From NCBI GenBank assembly GCA_019055375.1, contig JAHQIW010006010.1, forward strand, positions 78,158 to 142,157: 64,000 bases of DNA. Reading direction: 5' to 3'. A model generated the notes under the pieces. It was given only the letters and a program-made list of their open reading frames with translations, had not been told where the DNA came from and searched no databases. This DNA is from Parelaphostrongylus tenuis (lineage: Eukaryota > Nematoda > Chromadorea > Rhabditida > Metastrongylidae). The stretch's first letter is position 1, and every line of letters starts with the position of its first letter. Shown here piece by piece: positions 11,101-26,023 of the stretch. Made by a program: the position numbers and the translations under genes.

Positions 11101-14100
11101 AGACAAGTATCAGTCATCAAAAACAAACGCTGAGAACAAACGTCATGGCTTTATCGGTACATGTAAAATTATATTGCATTTGAAGACAACAAAACGGACA
11201 AGTTAAGTAGTTGGGATTGTATAAGGGAAGACAATGCTATGAACAATGGGAAGGAGACATTATAGAAAGCTGGAGAAGATGAGTAGAGGAGAAAAAGAAA
11301 AGATTCATGTTGTGGTGATATATGCTGAATGGAAAAAGTATGCAAAATTGGCTTATTCGTCAGAGATCTGATTCTTGTTGATCACTAGGCTGTCAGAAAA
11401 GGAAGTGTAAGCTCAAACGAGTGAAGTAAATGCATTAAACACATGAGAAGCGACAGCTTACTGTGATTGTTTGTTAAAAAAAGAGGAGAGGAGAAATGCA
11501 TTAAACAAAGTGGTTGTAATATTGCAATTTATTTGATGCTTACAAAAAGATAACCAGTTTTCTTTTATTTTGTAGATTTGAAAACATCATTTCATGAGGA
11601 ATATTTCATTGAACCAAAAAAATGAATGCGTTTTGAAGTCTTTTTGTCATCTTCATTTATTCGAACCAAAATTTTCCAAACCATAAAGATTGTACGATAA
11701 AGGAAGTAGCAATCGTTAAGAATCCGACGTATTTTTGTTGCTGAAAATGATTTTCTATTAGCAGCCGAGATGGATGAGCCGTGATGTCTTTTGAGATAAT
11801 TATTGACGAAACCTATGTCCATATGTTTTCGGCGAAAGAAGCTAGGATGGAAAGTCGCGCAAATGCTGCCTCAGGCACCGTCGCGTGCCGCGAGTGCGGC
11901 AAATGAGCGACGGATGCATGCAGATCCGCTCCCACGCATTTATTCTGTCTTGTATCCAACTGATAGACACATCATTCGTTCACATCTTGTCAGTGGTTGT
12001 ATTAGGAAAAGACGAGAAAAAAGATGATACGATGACGATACTCGATACTCGATACTACATTACTTCGATGACGTAGTTATCCTACAGATATGCACGAGAG
12101 CAAGGTAGAAGTCATTAGCGCTAAGTAATTTCATGAGTGTTTCTTTTTCTAACGTAATAATTCCGTCCGAAGACGTTTACGCCCGCTGAGGGTTCGAGTA
12201 AAATCACTTGAACTACTACGGTCTTCCAATTACTGTGAGAAGCGATGTAATGGTTACTCAATGAATACAAAATTAGTCTGTTATTTGTAGGCTTAATCAA
12301 CCTATCGGCATATATTCAGCACATATATTTGAAAACTTGGCAAGAATTATATATATCTGGCTTTAGAATGATTTTTTCGTCCTGAGTATAAAATAGGGAT
12401 ATGTTTTCTCCAATGTCAAAGCCGACGAGGTTGTAATTCAAGACGAACAGAATGTTTTGGTCATAAGGTGTAGTCTAAAAAGTACTACATGCAACGTCGA
12501 CCACTGACATTCTACCATGGGAAGCTTACCTATACATTATGTTACCAAACAGTTATAAAATTCAAGGTATGGTGGTCAAGAAATGTGAGCAGTAAAATTT
12601 GCAGTTTTTCTGAAGATAGGAAATCAAAGTGCTCAAGAAGTAGACAACCAAATTAATGTTAACTATTTAACAAATCATTGAGCAGAAAATTATTTATATG
12701 TAGTATTGATGATTTATGAGTGATAAGAAATATCTCCCATTGAAGTGTTGGTACTTTACACTGCTCAGGAGAGTATGGTAATCGACACCTCGAGCATTAA
12801 CGAGCTCGTTCACGCCTTACGAACTAGTTTGTCGCGTTCAGAATCACTAATACTAGCATAAATATAAAAAGTAACAGTAAAAGTCTTTGTCACCTAAAAT
12901 GTGTAAAATTGATGTAATAACACGGTGAAAAGTAATGCGCACCAATCATCAATAGGCAAAATTATTTTGGCATAATTCGAGTATTTGTCGTTTTGTAGTA
13001 ACATACAATGGTCTCATAAACGATCATGGTTTCACGACGACGAAAAGTCATCTGCTGAGTGCAAGCGAGGAATGAAGTGACGAATTCAAATAAGTATATG
13101 CAGTTATACCTTAATTCCTTGGTTATAATCGCTCAAAAACTTGTTAGTTGATGTTATTATGAGGAAAAGTTATTGATGAATTTCGCAGTTGATTACGTTT
13201 TGCTACTCCTCAATTTGCTAGAAAATGGCACTTGTTAAGAAACGTGCTCTATTATACAATAATTTGACATTTTCTTTGATGGATGTTGGAACGCTTCTGA
13301 TTTGGCTGCAATTCAAGAAAAAATTCATGGGTGTTCAGTTTGTAGTTTAGAAATTAATGTCATCGGGATAAGCGGATTTTTTGTATAGCAAATTTAATGT
13401 GAATAGGTGTGTCTATAGGTGACAAAAGTCTTCATTGTTTTGTTAATAAGAAAATTGCTCACTGATTTTTAGTCTTTATTCAAATGTCGTGTGAATTAGC
13501 GCCTCATCTATACCACTTGTTATTTTACAGCCGTCATCGTCTCATTCATGCATAGCTTCCCCACCTATCTCAAAATCAGGCATCTTCTTTCCTTATTGAG
13601 ATGTTGGATGTTGGTAAAAAATGTCTTTTTCGTGGAGACTCGAAATAGTCGTGCCAGACTGTACATATTTCGTAATCACCAACAAATCGTTTGCCCTTCT
13701 GGATCGGAAGGAGTTTTGCTGTTGTGCGACTGTACACTCTAAGTCTACGACGGCAGTGGTTGGTCTAGTGTCTGATCATGGACCACAGATCGTCTGAATC
13801 CTCAGCAACCGTGATTTGGGTGTATCGTCCGCTCACGTTCTGTGGGTCGAATTTCATGCAAAAGTACATTTTAAAATTCTGGAGTCTACTCTATAAGTAA
13901 TTCTGCTACTGGAAAGGAAGTCATCATCATGAACAAATGAATTTTTTCCAAAGAAGGTAGCTTTTACGAAGTTGTTTTTTATAAGCACACATTTTGACTG
14001 GAAATCCCTAAAGCTAATTTGATAGTCCTCTTCGATTTTTGGTCTCAGCATCTCATGTGATGTAGACAAAAAAGATTCAAAACGAGTACTCGTTAACAAG

Positions 14101-16549
14101 GATTGTTTACTGCTAACAGCGTTTTCTGGATTTTAGGCTCATTAAGTTCAAAGTATCATAGGTTAACAATGACGTTTTGGTACTAATCAGGGTAGTTTTT
14201 ACCAACAATTTAGAGAACAAATAACGTTTCATATATGGGGTGCATTCCAGAGAATAGCAAGTATTTTTTGAAGCCACGCTGCCACGTTATAATGGAAATG
14301 AAAAAAAAGACCTTCAATAATAATAAAGCAACAGTTTCAAGAACAAAGTTATTGGAAGGCTAAATTTTGGAACTGTAAAATGTAGGTGCCGTATATAACG
14401 TAGTGACCATAAGTACCCCTTAATACAATTTAAGTCAGTTTCTGATTGAATTTCGTTTGGAAGTCCACCAAATGCCGTTCCCTCCGGAATCTTTTTTTTT
14501 TATTAAAAATAACTCACTGTCTTGTTTGTTTAGTTTTAATTTCATCTGTTTGCATTAGATAAGTCCATCTCTATGTTATATTGATTGTTGACAGAAGAAT
14601 GATTTCTTCTACTCGAAGCTATACTGGAACTAGTGCGTTTCATCATAGGACTGGTGAAGTACCTTTTTGGGAAGAGTAAGCAAAGCCTTCGAAGCTCTCA
14701 TTGATAAACATTTTGAGAGTTAAAGAATCAATGTGTTCATATGAAGAGTAATTGTTTGTGGATATCTGTAGTAAGTTAGAGACAGCTGATATATGTGTAA
14801 GTGTTCGAGCGTATCAGTGATAAATTGAAGAGTACCGTGTATGTGGTTGTATGGCGAGATAATGCAAGACTATAAAGATATGTAATGATATGCATGCATT
14901 CCTTTAATGGTGAGACGACGTCCATTAGCATGATAAATGTGTCTATGAACTACTGCAACACATTACGACAAAATTAGATAGACCATATGAGAATGGGCAA
15001 TTCGGGTTTCCAGAACCGACTGACTATCTGTTGTCCTCGGCTCAGCTTCTAAAATCCAGTATCTTTCTTTCACAGGCAGCCGAGGTTGCCAACAATAGTA
15101 TCTATTACACAATGATAACACAGCACTAATAGTATGATAGCTGACGTTTTGGCAGTATATTCTTTTTCAGGGCTTGGAAGAGAAAAATTTTGACATCTAA
15201 TCCACTCAGCCAAACATTTACGTAACCAGAGCCATTAAAGCATGGGTGATGACTGTGCGTGGCTCAGATCAAGAAATCAATCTGAAATGTGGCGCAAAGT
15301 GTAGTTCATTCTTAGATTTTTGCTATATATTCAAAACGGCTTGAGAGTTTCGCGCGCTGAAGTCTTCTGTTCTTGTGCGATAATAGTTCCTCTACCTCGA
15401 AATCTTCCCCATTATGTGTTTGTGCCCTATGCGCGACTAGTGGTGTGTTTGAACTTGTTTTGGTTGAAGTGAAGGATAGAGTAAAGGTGGCCTAACTGTC
15501 GCTGTATTTATTTAATGAGTTGAGAAAAAGTTTTGAAAAATGCTTGTGACTTTTTTGGGTGTGGACTATTTTTTGTATTTTTGGGCTCATTTGAAAGTCC
15601 GTCTTCTTCCGCGTGATTTATACATAATTTATCTACTTATTTCAAGATGGAGTTGAAAAGCGAGTAAATTAGGTTGTTGATGATGCACGAATGGCTGTTG
15701 AGTTCAAATACAACGGTGGCAAGTGAACGCATCAATCTATCAATCGATCTTTCAATCTGGCAATCGATCTTTTGCCGCAAAAGTGGCAGAAAGTACTTGA
15801 AGTTGAAGGGGAATACTTCAACTGATAGTTTTGTCTTTGCTCGGGTGTAATATGTGCATAAATAAATGCTTTACAAGCATTTTATCAGGACTTTTTCCCC
15901 AAGCTATTATCTTTTGCAACCGTGATTCTTTCCATAAACCTAGCCTGATGAGCTACAGTTTCGTAACCACTGAAAATGACGAAGAATTTCCATACCAAGT
16001 TCAGGGATTCTTCCTTGTGCTGCCTTCCTGCGCAGTGGCCACGGAACATTTTCCTCACAAGCGCTGTTTTTGTGTATGAAGAGTGAGAGGAGAAAATTAT
16101 GAACAAGTGTGTTTTTGTTGCTTGGCTTTCGATACCATTTTGAGGTGTAGCTATTTTGGGACAAGTTGATTTGAGCGTTTAGAAGAGAAGGGCAGTCTTT
16201 CTTCAGTTTTCTCGGGTGAGTTCTACGTACTTTCACTGAATGATTAGCGATTGTGAACATTTATCCATCTCCTCGTGTGTCGAGTAGATGCTAAAGCAGT
16301 CGTAGGTATACTTATATTAGAGCAGTGACCCGAGAGTGAGTGCGGGAGCTTCAGCTTTAGACATGGACGCAATAGCATGGTTTGATGCCAGTCGTCTCAT
16401 TTCCTCTCCTCTCACTTGTGTGTAATATTTTCCGGAACATGTGAAGATTGAACATTTGAACACTTTTTCGGAGAAAAATGAGCTTTTGAATTGAGAAGCC
16501 ATACATGCCTGTTGCTTCTTCATATCGTTTAAGAAGCTCGCGGATGCTT

Positions 16550-16590
16550 GCATTACTTGAAAAAGGCGATACTGCCGAAACGTCAGCCAT
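16550..16590 (+). ncRNA. Degenerate hammerhead-ribozyme-like motif
   Basis: TTGAAAA (from CTGAAGA), an extra A, a GGC..GCC hairpin (loop GATACT), then an intact GAAACGTCAGCC. The second half matches the motif at 56.3 kb exactly; the first core strand is mutated, so this copy should be inactive. Confidence 0.45.
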
Positions 16591-18742
16591 TGTACTAATA
16601 ATGTGCCGTATATTTTACTGTATTCAGTAAAAACTATCACTAACAACCTCGTATCTGATTATAAAGGAAAAACAGTGGCCAAATCAAGTGTTAATAAAGA
16701 TCCAGTAAAGAACATGGATTCGGTAATTGGAAGTGAATCACTCTAGTATTATGCGACCATGGGAGAATAGTACAGAAAAAATGAAGATCGAAAAGAAAGA
16801 ATTAAGAAAGTAGACAAAAGAGCTTACATCGAGGCGTTAGAAGGTTTGGAGTGGATGTGAATGAACTGATTATCAGTATAACGTTTCTCATTTAAATGAA
16901 TAAAATCGGTGGTGAAATAACCACAAATGACATCATAGTTGTAATTCTGTCAAAAATTCCATTGGGAATTTCAATTGAGAACTTGCTTTACAGTATGCCA
17001 CAATGGTAATATGAATAGTGCGAAAAACATTTTTATTCATATCGGCAAGTGGAAACGGCTAAGTTGAATCGTAATCTAATAACGCGCTCTTCTCTAGAAT
17101 CATCATTCTTAAGATTGAGTTATTATTCAAGGGATTTTTGAGAATAACTGATTCAAATGAAGGCGGAATTCTAATCAAGTTCTTCAAATGGGCTTATTAG
17201 GTGAAGCACAGAAACGTCGTTATGACATAACCGCAAAGAATAAGCACTAAGCAAAAACAGCATTATGAACAAGACAGCGCCCTTTTAGAAATGTTACGCA
17301 GACCAAAAATCCTCGAGGCGAATAACTGCAAATATTTGATGTTTTATTTCTATAAAGGCTTGTATCTCGTTGAAAGTCAAGTTATTTATCGGTCAAAAGT
17401 CTTTTTGTTCAGCAGTAAAGTCACTATTTAATCTATTCGTTTGTATATTTATGACTTTAATTTCTAGTGCTGACATTCAGAAAAAGTAGTATGCTTTTTT
17501 AATACAATTAAGGCAAAATCAGTATATTTGTTTTGGATAAGAAAGAGGTGGTATTGTAAGTGATCACTGATTGTAAAAATTATTTCAGTGTTTAGGAAAA
17601 TTGTCGAGTTATGTGAATTTTGTATAAGCATGCACCATAATCTTGAATTATTATTGGATATAAAGAGAGTGCCTATCATACTGATAGAATGGCGCGACTT
17701 TGCCATTGAACTGTTCACTTTAAGCCTTCTCGAGCTGCTGAAGACAGTCTGCACATGGGTGCAGTTGCCGAGTTATCTCGGATGACATTTGACAGGTCGG
17801 AGGCTTTTTGCCACGCTTTCTTTATCTCGTTTATTTTCTTAGGGCAGATTATGTTGTCGTATTACACCCGCTTTCTTTGCTATATAAATATATTAAGAAA
17901 ATCAAACGAATCGAGGCTTAGGATTTTGTGTTATCAGGAACCACGATTGTACATATAGTTGGAGTAGACAAATTATGGAAGATGATTCCATTTTTTCAGA
18001 AGTTGAAATACTAGTACACGTTATATGCATCTTCAACTAGGTTGACGCATATTTTGTTTATAAAGAGACGCGTTTCGAAGAAGAGTTGAGTCATGTGTGG
18101 GTCTTCAATCAGCACAGATGTTTTTCGAAAAGAATGGCAATGTTGTGGAGCATAAGCGAAGTTACAGTAGTATTTGATTCAAGTTAATCATAGGCAGTTT
18201 GAGATCGTAAGAGGAAGATTCATTTCCGAAATTTCCCCCTGCCTGTCAGCATAGGGAAAGAAGGCAGACAATCAGAAATTGCTATAAAAAGGCTAACATT
18301 GTTACTTGTTCCTGTTAGCCCATCAAAATTGATATTTCTTGTAGTTTATGAGAAGGGGATTAATGAACTGCTCGGCACCTACTAGTTTCATTTCAAAAAA
18401 ATAGAAGAAGTAATAGGAACAAGTATTATAATCGGTTTTGTAATTCTATCTATGGCCCACTGAATGTAGTTAGCTTTTTGCATCTCATCTTATTTGGAAG
18501 TAGACGGAAAATTTCTATCGTCGTTCGTTAGAATTTAGGATAGCCATTTATTCAATTTGTGATATCGGTTAGAGGGAAAATTGCTTGCCTGCACTTTATA
18601 TCTAAAACGAAGTCGTGGTCAGGTGAAATCTCATTGCAGTTTTCTCCATTGCTTCCATGACGATTACAGTATGTACTAAAATGACTCTAGCAGATCATCG
18701 TTTTTTCTACTTATAAATCGTTATCTATATAACTAAAAGCAT

Positions 18743-18818
18743 GCGTAGCGCAACTGTAAGAAGTTTTGTGCTCTACGAATAGGATCGGTCTCTGGGTTCG
18801 ATTACATACTACATATTC
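18743..18818 (+). repeat. tRNA-like sequence (box A and box B), probably SINE remnant
   Basis: A GTAGCGCAACTGTAAG box-A-like block is followed about 40 bp later by GGGTTCGATTAC, a box-B-like block. No convincing cloverleaf can be drawn. Confidence 0.35.
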
Positions 18819-21800
18819 ACAAGCCCTCAAACTACCACCTCTTTGAGGTTAGCGACCTTACATGTCTGGAGGGATTGTAATCGCTCTTTCTTACAACTGT
18901 AGATAGCTTATTCAAGCATCGACTATAGTTATTTTTTGACAGGCAGATTTAAATGGTATTCTAACAAATAAGCGTTTTTTTTGTCAATATACTGAGAAGA
19001 GTCAATTCGCATTTGTTTTTGATGGGGTCATAAAAAATACACTTGACTCATACTTGGGGTTATAAAAAAATACAATTGCCAAAGTATACTGAATCAGGTG
19101 TACACAATTTTCTTAAGCGTTAAAACTAGTATGTGACACACCAAGCAAGACAGGATGCAAAAAAGGTATCATAAAAAAGTTTTGAATGCTGGTAAACCAT
19201 TAGTTATTGTTTTTATAAACAAAAACAATAATAATCGACTTTTCCTTATCTTTTTTCTCTCCTGTTCTAAAGTATTCCTCAAAAATGTTGAATATTCAAG
19301 AAAACGGCAGTTGCAACTGTTTTGTTATTGCTTCAAGTTCGTAACAGTTGTGCTGTAATTCTTGGGATTATGTAACCAAATCTCAGTCACTGCATTCACT
19401 GATGTCTTGATGAGGTTGCATTCACTGTAAGTAAAGCTAATAAACTGACAACAATTATCAACTGAATGACCTAGAAGAATTATAAGATATAGGTAAAGAA
19501 GTAGGAAAAACATTAAATTCTGGATTATCTGTGATTATTGCTTCAAATCAATGTTGTGAAGGATTTCATGGCAAAAGCATTGAGTTGAAGTGACATGTAA
19601 GTGGTCGTATGACATTTGTGAAGACATGGGCATTATTATCTAGCAGTCATAGGCATCGAGAGCTCTACAAGCCGTGATTGAAGGTCAGATTGCGTAGCAC
19701 GATAGGGCTGTCCTCTACCCAAGGGAAACTCTGGACCTTGCATATACATTGAACTGATAGCCCGCTCTAAGAGATTTGGTTTTCAACTATTCATCAAAAT
19801 TTTGGATGTGTTGAACAATGAATTACCACATGCACGTGGCATTTTGTTTGGGACGAAAATTGCATGCGTTTTTGTGAACTTGCTTTCTTGGTATTAAAAA
19901 GTCATTGTGTTCTTGAGTCAATGAATACTTGGGTGCGGAGAGAAGCAAATATCAATCATTCAAACAAGTTTGGTAGAATATGAAAGCATAAAGAGAAGTT
20001 GAACTATTTATTCCGTCCATCAAAATTGGTTCTTTCGTTCTGAAGAAATTTCGAAATAATGACTCAGCGCAAAACAATAGCCCAAAGTCGTGGCGGTGAA
20101 AAGGTGCATAATTGACTTGAAATTACGAAAAAGACAAACATGCAAAGTATTTTTAGCACTAGGAGATTGTGGTGGAATGGAATTCTGTGAATGTTGAAGA
20201 ATACACCAGAGTTTGGAATCAAAAGTGGAACAAATCATTGTTTTCAGTTAAATACTTTTTCGAAGCGAACAATCCGAAGGGACACCCAGTTGAAAATTTC
20301 TATGTTTTGCCGATTCTACTATTCGCTCAACGTTTTTGGATTGGCTGTCCAAATATAGAAATGCGGGAGCATGAAATGGCGAGCGTGAAACGACAGATGG
20401 CGAGTCATAGTACAAAAAAAGTCCAACAGATTGCTTGTTTACGTACTCATTCGCTGTATCACAACCTTTTAGGTTAGTGAAATTTGACGTCGGTTTGTTT
20501 TTAGTTTTCAAAATGTAATGGTTTTCATGGTTGTGTTTCTTTTGTCCATTAACACTCGAATTTAGGCGTATTGATAAAGTAGCTCGCAAGAACAAGTTTA
20601 AGAAGTACGTAGTCATGAGTAGAATCGCATGGGAGCGATGAAAACATTTTTTTTACGAGTTTTCGGGTCTCTATTCACTAACAGAAGCAAAGAGTACTGT
20701 TCACAAAGTGTTAATATCAGACAGAAAACGTTTTTTTAATTAAACTCAACTACAATAGAATTTAGCAATTACTTTAGTAATTGTAAACTTGGAAACAACA
20801 GTGATTGTCGGGGACCAGTTCTTCAGCGTTTTATCAATTCCACGCTTTGTACGAAGAGAAACACTGCTTAGAGAAATAGGACGCCGTGGTTTGACTAGAA
20901 GCTCTGAGGTCAACGAACGTTAGCACCGCCTCATAATCGATCTTATCATTTCACTAGTACAAATTTTCGTTGAACTGATTCGTTGAGAAAATGTGATGCA
21001 GCAGGAGTCTAGCGCTGTTGGTCAAAATATACAAGAAGTTTAACTTACTACAATTCCACACATGAATCTTGTCGTCAGCACTTTTTATTCGGAGTGAATT
21101 TTTTGAGTAAGCAGTTCAGGTCGAAGGTGACAGTGAATACTGAAGATGTAAGCCCTTGCAAAGAGATGGTGTCAATTCGTACTTCACTAATATGTTAGGT
21201 ATCACACTGCTTCTTGACCATGTCAATCACTGTTTTATTCAATAACTTTACTACTTTTGAAGTCTACTTTTGTGAATGATAGTAATGACGACTCCAGAAA
21301 AGATGGTTCATACCGCCGATTGCAAATATTCTATCTATATTGTTTTCACTTGTGCTTATTGTCGTCAATCCGATCTCGTAAATGTAAAATTCAAGTTCTA
21401 TGAGTGATAATGTTATAAGAGGATGGAAAAACTACGTCATCAGAACTGAGCCGTAGACAAACACTCTCAATGATAATTTATAAAGACAGGATGCCACAAA
21501 TAGCACTAGCATTTAATTTTATGTAAAGAGAGTGTTTAAGGATAGGAAATAGGACATTGAAACTACAGAAGAAGTTCTATGCCACATTTATGAAGGAATG
21601 CAGACTTAATGGATACACTGTACATATATAATGAACAAGGAAGTGGTTCTTATACTGCTTGCCTTCTCTATATATGTTAAGAATTTTTTATGAGGGCTTA
21701 GTGGTGAAGTTGAGAACAAACCAGCACTATTCCCATTCTCCACTCTCCGTCTTGAACCTAATCCATCTTGAAAAGACGGAAGTGGTTAGGTGGGCAGTTG

Positions 21801-23939
21801 CTTATGTGTGTGGGAGCTCGAATATTAATTTTCCCCAACTACTTTCAAACATTTTCTTTCCCATGTGATTTTTTAGATCAGGAGAGTCAGCTGGCGGCAG
21901 CCAATTAATTAATGTGGGTATATTTAGATAATAAATAAGCAAAGTTAGGCTTTGGTTCTTATGAAGCGTTCCCTGCAAGAATGACGTTTGAAATATTAGT
22001 TGGGAAGAGAGGATAAGCAATTTTTTTCTACAAAATATAGTCTTTCGTTGAGAGAATGGGCGATAATTTTTATACATATATACATCTGTCTAAACACGCA
22101 TATATATACATATGTACATATATTTATTCATGCTTATACTTTGTATTTCATCGATATGATGATGAATTCAACTCACTAAACGTCGCATTTGATTGGGTTT
22201 CGCGAAAATACATGAAAAAATACTTCAAAAAGTGCCATTGAATAGTAGTGAAGAATGAATTCTCTCATACTGGAATATGACGAAAGCTTCAGAAACCAAC
22301 AAAGGGCGTGAATGGGGCGCTAGCTAGGAAATCCTACGATATTCGGCAACCACGACCATGAAAACATCTGAAATCTACGCAAAGAAATGAACAACTCTCC
22401 AGAAACATTTAGGGCTTTAATTTACTGTGGATTTATTACTGATACTCAGGTTTATTATTAATTGTTAATACATGTTATATATTCTGCTGTTATTTGTCAT
22501 TGTTGTCGTCATTGTTAATTTCTTTTGTTCATTTTAATTATCTTAGCTGGTTGTAAAAATAATTAATTGCTGTAAATATTGCTAGACATTCAAATTGAAG
22601 CATGCTGAGGTTTTTTTCTTTCTTTTGCAATGCATTTGAAACTCAGCATTCTTCCTTCGTCCAATTTTGAGTGGAGCTTGAATAGAGTCAATGCTTCAAA
22701 AAGTCTTTTTCAAAAATACAAAAGATGAGGTAAAAATACCAGTTACAGACACGGTGTTTTACATTTGAAAGAAGAGACTGCTAGCGTCGTTTTAATTCTA
22801 AGACTGAGAACAACTACTAAAATATTTGAAAATGTTTTTCAAAATCTTTTGACCAATAATATCTTAGTAGTTATAGTACAAAATTATTCTTGAACAATTT
22901 GGCTTTTTATTCGGGCAGAGCGAATTAATCATAACGCCAAGACACTGAGCAAATGGATGTTAGCTACGAGAACTAGAAGGCAAATACATAGCATCTGACT
23001 TTGATTGAAATGCTCTTGGATAAAGAAACTGGTATGAATAACGTCGTAATGGACTCAAGTTCCCAGCGTGAGGACATGACTTGAAAAATCGCTTCGTTTT
23101 TGCCATTATGAGTAATCACAGAGTCTTTCTTATTATTACTGAGTACATATGTCTAGGCAAAGTTTATGTGTTCGTCTATGCACATCGAACACTCATAAAG
23201 CTAATGGCGTGCAGTCGTGATTGAATCAGTTTGAAATGCGGCGAAAGTTTTTGTTTGAGTGAAGGATGCCAAGCTGAATTGGCACACTCATTTCAGTCGT
23301 TTGCTTGAATGTACGCAAATGCACTCAAGTTTAAAGTTAGGTGAATTTTATGAAATTTTTCAAGAGGTGAAGAACTAAAAGAACGGATAGAGAAACAGCA
23401 GTGAATTGATGTCGGTGAGAAAATATGATGAAAGCGAAGTTTTCGTCGCGACGGCGAAGCAAAACATTAGAAGGACAACATGAAGATCACGCAAGATTCT
23501 TCCATAAATTTGTACATTCTGTCAGACCCAAACTATTAACTTCATAACCTTCGTAACGTAGAAATTAAACATTGAGTAGTGCTCTAATTATTTTCAACAG
23601 AAAAATACCAGTAATGACTTACTCAAAGTGATGAAGATTTAATAAACTACTCAATTTTTTCAACAAGAAACCGTAAATTTTTTGTATATGCTGAGGTAAT
23701 GTGTATTAAGTGATACAGTGCCCAAGAGCTTTGAAGTAAGCACACATTTATGTTTATTTGCGCCGAATAATATGGTTCTTGTGAAAAGTGAGAGGAGGGA
23801 ATAATAGCCACTTCCGAGACGCGATCATCAGGATAGATGGGATGGTGGAGTAATGGCAATATTGTCGATTGATGCATTTCTTTAGAGATAAATTTTGAGG
23901 CGTTGTGTGTATATGCCTGGTAGAGTGGAAGCTATTGAT

Positions 23940-23949
23940 ATCGTTGCAG
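23940..23949 (+). other. Putative spliced-leader acceptor before ercc-1 exon 1
   Basis: ATCGTTGCAG|GGCGAAATG places an acceptor six bases before an ATG, with no candidate upstream donor exon. That is a common arrangement for SL trans-splicing in nematodes. The polypyrimidine context is weak. Confidence 0.45.
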
Positions 23950-23955
23950 GGCGAA

Positions 23956-24013
23956 ATGGATAACACTGCTGGTACTTCTCAAGCATCAGCAGCATCAGGT
24001 GTCGACAATCAAG
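23956..24013 (+). CDS. ercc-1: Probable first coding exon of ercc-1 (19 codons + 1 nt)
   Basis: The ATG at 23956 opens MDNTAGTSQASAASGVDNQ and ends CAAG|GTGGGG, a donor in phase 1. The first conserved ercc-1 exon at 39691 begins with the two bases GT needed to finish that codon (GGT, Gly), so the frame is kept. The Ser/Ala/Gly-rich leader is like the poorly conserved N-terminus of ERCC1. The 15.7-kb distance is the weak point: the exon could belong to another transcript, or intermediate exons could be missed. Confidence 0.5.
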
Positions 24014-25477
24014 GTGGGGAGCTATTAGTCTTAATTTGTTTATTTTCGTTCATTGCTAGCTTTATCATGCCTTTTTCGTCGATAAAATGTCCACTGAGCT
24101 TCGTCTTGAGCTTTATCTCTGCCTAAATTTACATGTGAATATGGTTTATGATAATTAGACTCTGAAGCGTTGGATGTTTAGTAATTCCAATTTGAGTTTT
24201 TTGAGAGAAACAATTTAAGCTTTTGGACTAGTCAGAGACGCAATAATGGGATGCAGTAGCTGTAAAGAGAATTTCTAGAGGGCATGAGAAATTCTGCTAT
24301 TGTTAAGTAATCGTAATTTTGTGTTTAGATAGTAGATCATCTTTGTTCTCTGTTTTTTTTAGTGGATTTGATTTCCTGCGCTGCCGTTTCCGTTTGCATT
24401 TTACACCCATCTCCCGATACATGTTGGTCTCAATAAACTGTTGGAAATCGAAATATGCAGTGCTTGACCCAACAAAGCCGTAAACCCATGTCTTTTTACC
24501 TTTTACTTTTGCTAGAGTAATTAAGCATAAGTGCAATTCAGCAAGTGGCGATTTTGCCCAACAGAACACAGTTGTATTCCCTAAATTCCCTAGTGTTTTC
24601 GGCTGTTGCGATTTCGCTGAAAATCTCAGAAGTGCGTGTTTCTTTTCTGATCTTCTGGGAATCTTAAATATATTACAAATTGAAGAAATGTTCTATAAAA
24701 ACATAAAAGCGTGTATAATGAATTGTCTTACTATTTTTGAGGCGATAGGGATGATTTTTCTCTGAAATCGTGAGATTCTCAACAAATATACTCCTATGAT
24801 CAAGAAATTATCGTCATTTGACGAGGAACTAGCATCGGACGTTGTTTTAGGTCGCTGTAAATTCTCAAACAGCTAGAATAACATGCCGAAGTTCTCGAGC
24901 AAATATAGGTTGATCTACGATCATTATCGTTTTTTGTAGACTGTTTTTCTGGAAAGACATTCGAGTTGATTAGAACTGTCCTTTGATGACAAACGAGAAC
25001 ATCACTTCTTGAATTTTTTATGACTTACAGAATTGTATTACCAAACTAATAGAGCCATTTGATGAGCAAACTTTGCAACAGGTATATGTTCTAGCGGAAA
25101 AATTGATTTTACAACTATACTACTAGCCGAATGCCGAGAAGTTTTTCAGAAGTTCTAATCATGCTGTTCGCCAAAGTTTCCCTGATTAGGCGTCCTTTGT
25201 ATTTTTTTAAATCTTTTAATTATTCTTCTTCTTTTTTTTTCGTAGTCTTCTCAGGGAATTTCGCAAACCACTCAGTAATTAAGGTTTTATCTAAAATTTA
25301 TTGTTTCTTGACATCACAATAAATTAGAATTCATATAGAAATCAGTTAAATCGTTATGATCTCAACTATGGTTCCAGCTTAATTAGGTTCAAAGCAAATT
25401 TTTTGTGCATCCTTTCATACCGTTGATTGGTGATTACTGCGATACTGGTAAAACACGGTAAAGAGAAGAGCAGAAGT

Positions 25478-25560
25478 AGAGAGATAGGGCTCAATGGTTC
25501 AGTGCGTACGCGCGCTGCCCAAAAAAGGTTTAGCTGTGGTTCGGGTCCAATACACATACG
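25478..25560 (+). repeat. tRNA-like sequence
   Basis: GCTCAATGGTTCAGTGCG (box-A-like) and GTGGTTCGGGTCC (box-B-like) lie about 50 bp apart. The acceptor stem does not pair cleanly, so a tRNA-derived repeat is more likely than a tRNA gene. Confidence 0.35.
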
Positions 25561-26023
25561 CCAGGTTCCAAGTTTACCTCGTATCTCGGCATTTCTGCGA
25601 CTTCTTACTTTACGGGTTTTTTCTTAAAAGTGTGCAAATGTTATGAAGAGTACTTTTGTTAGTGTTATCGATTGACAAGCTGCTGAGTTGTAAATTTTAT
25701 GACTGTTTGCTGACACTTGACAACATTGGTTCGAATGTACTGATAATTTCAAATCATTGAACCATCAAAAATGGCAGTATCATTTTCTGTTGTATATGTG
25801 GTTCGAGATATACTTTACAGTGCGATCCATTATTTATAATGATTGATACTGAAAGGATGAAGCACAGTCTTCCACTCTTTCTTGTCCAGTGGGATAGATT
25901 TCTCGTCATCTCTTATCGGCTTAACCCATAATATTAGATAGATCACCGGTACTATTCAGTCAAAGAGCATAGTTCACGTTCCTTTGTAGGATTAATACTT
26001 AGGAGAAATAGACGACGGGTTCT

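Larger units (their letters stand above)
11100..23949. other. Gene-free 12.8-kb intergenic stretch
   Basis: AT-rich sequence with only short random open frames. I see one degenerate hammerhead-like motif (about 16.55 kb), one tRNA-like sequence (about 18.75 kb) and a TA-rich run at 22070-22135. Nothing resembling a conserved exon was found on either strand. Confidence 0.5.

Noticed and set aside
18061..18100. CGAAACGCG on the minus strand as another hammerhead
   Set aside because: No CTGANGA strand or stem II at the right distance.
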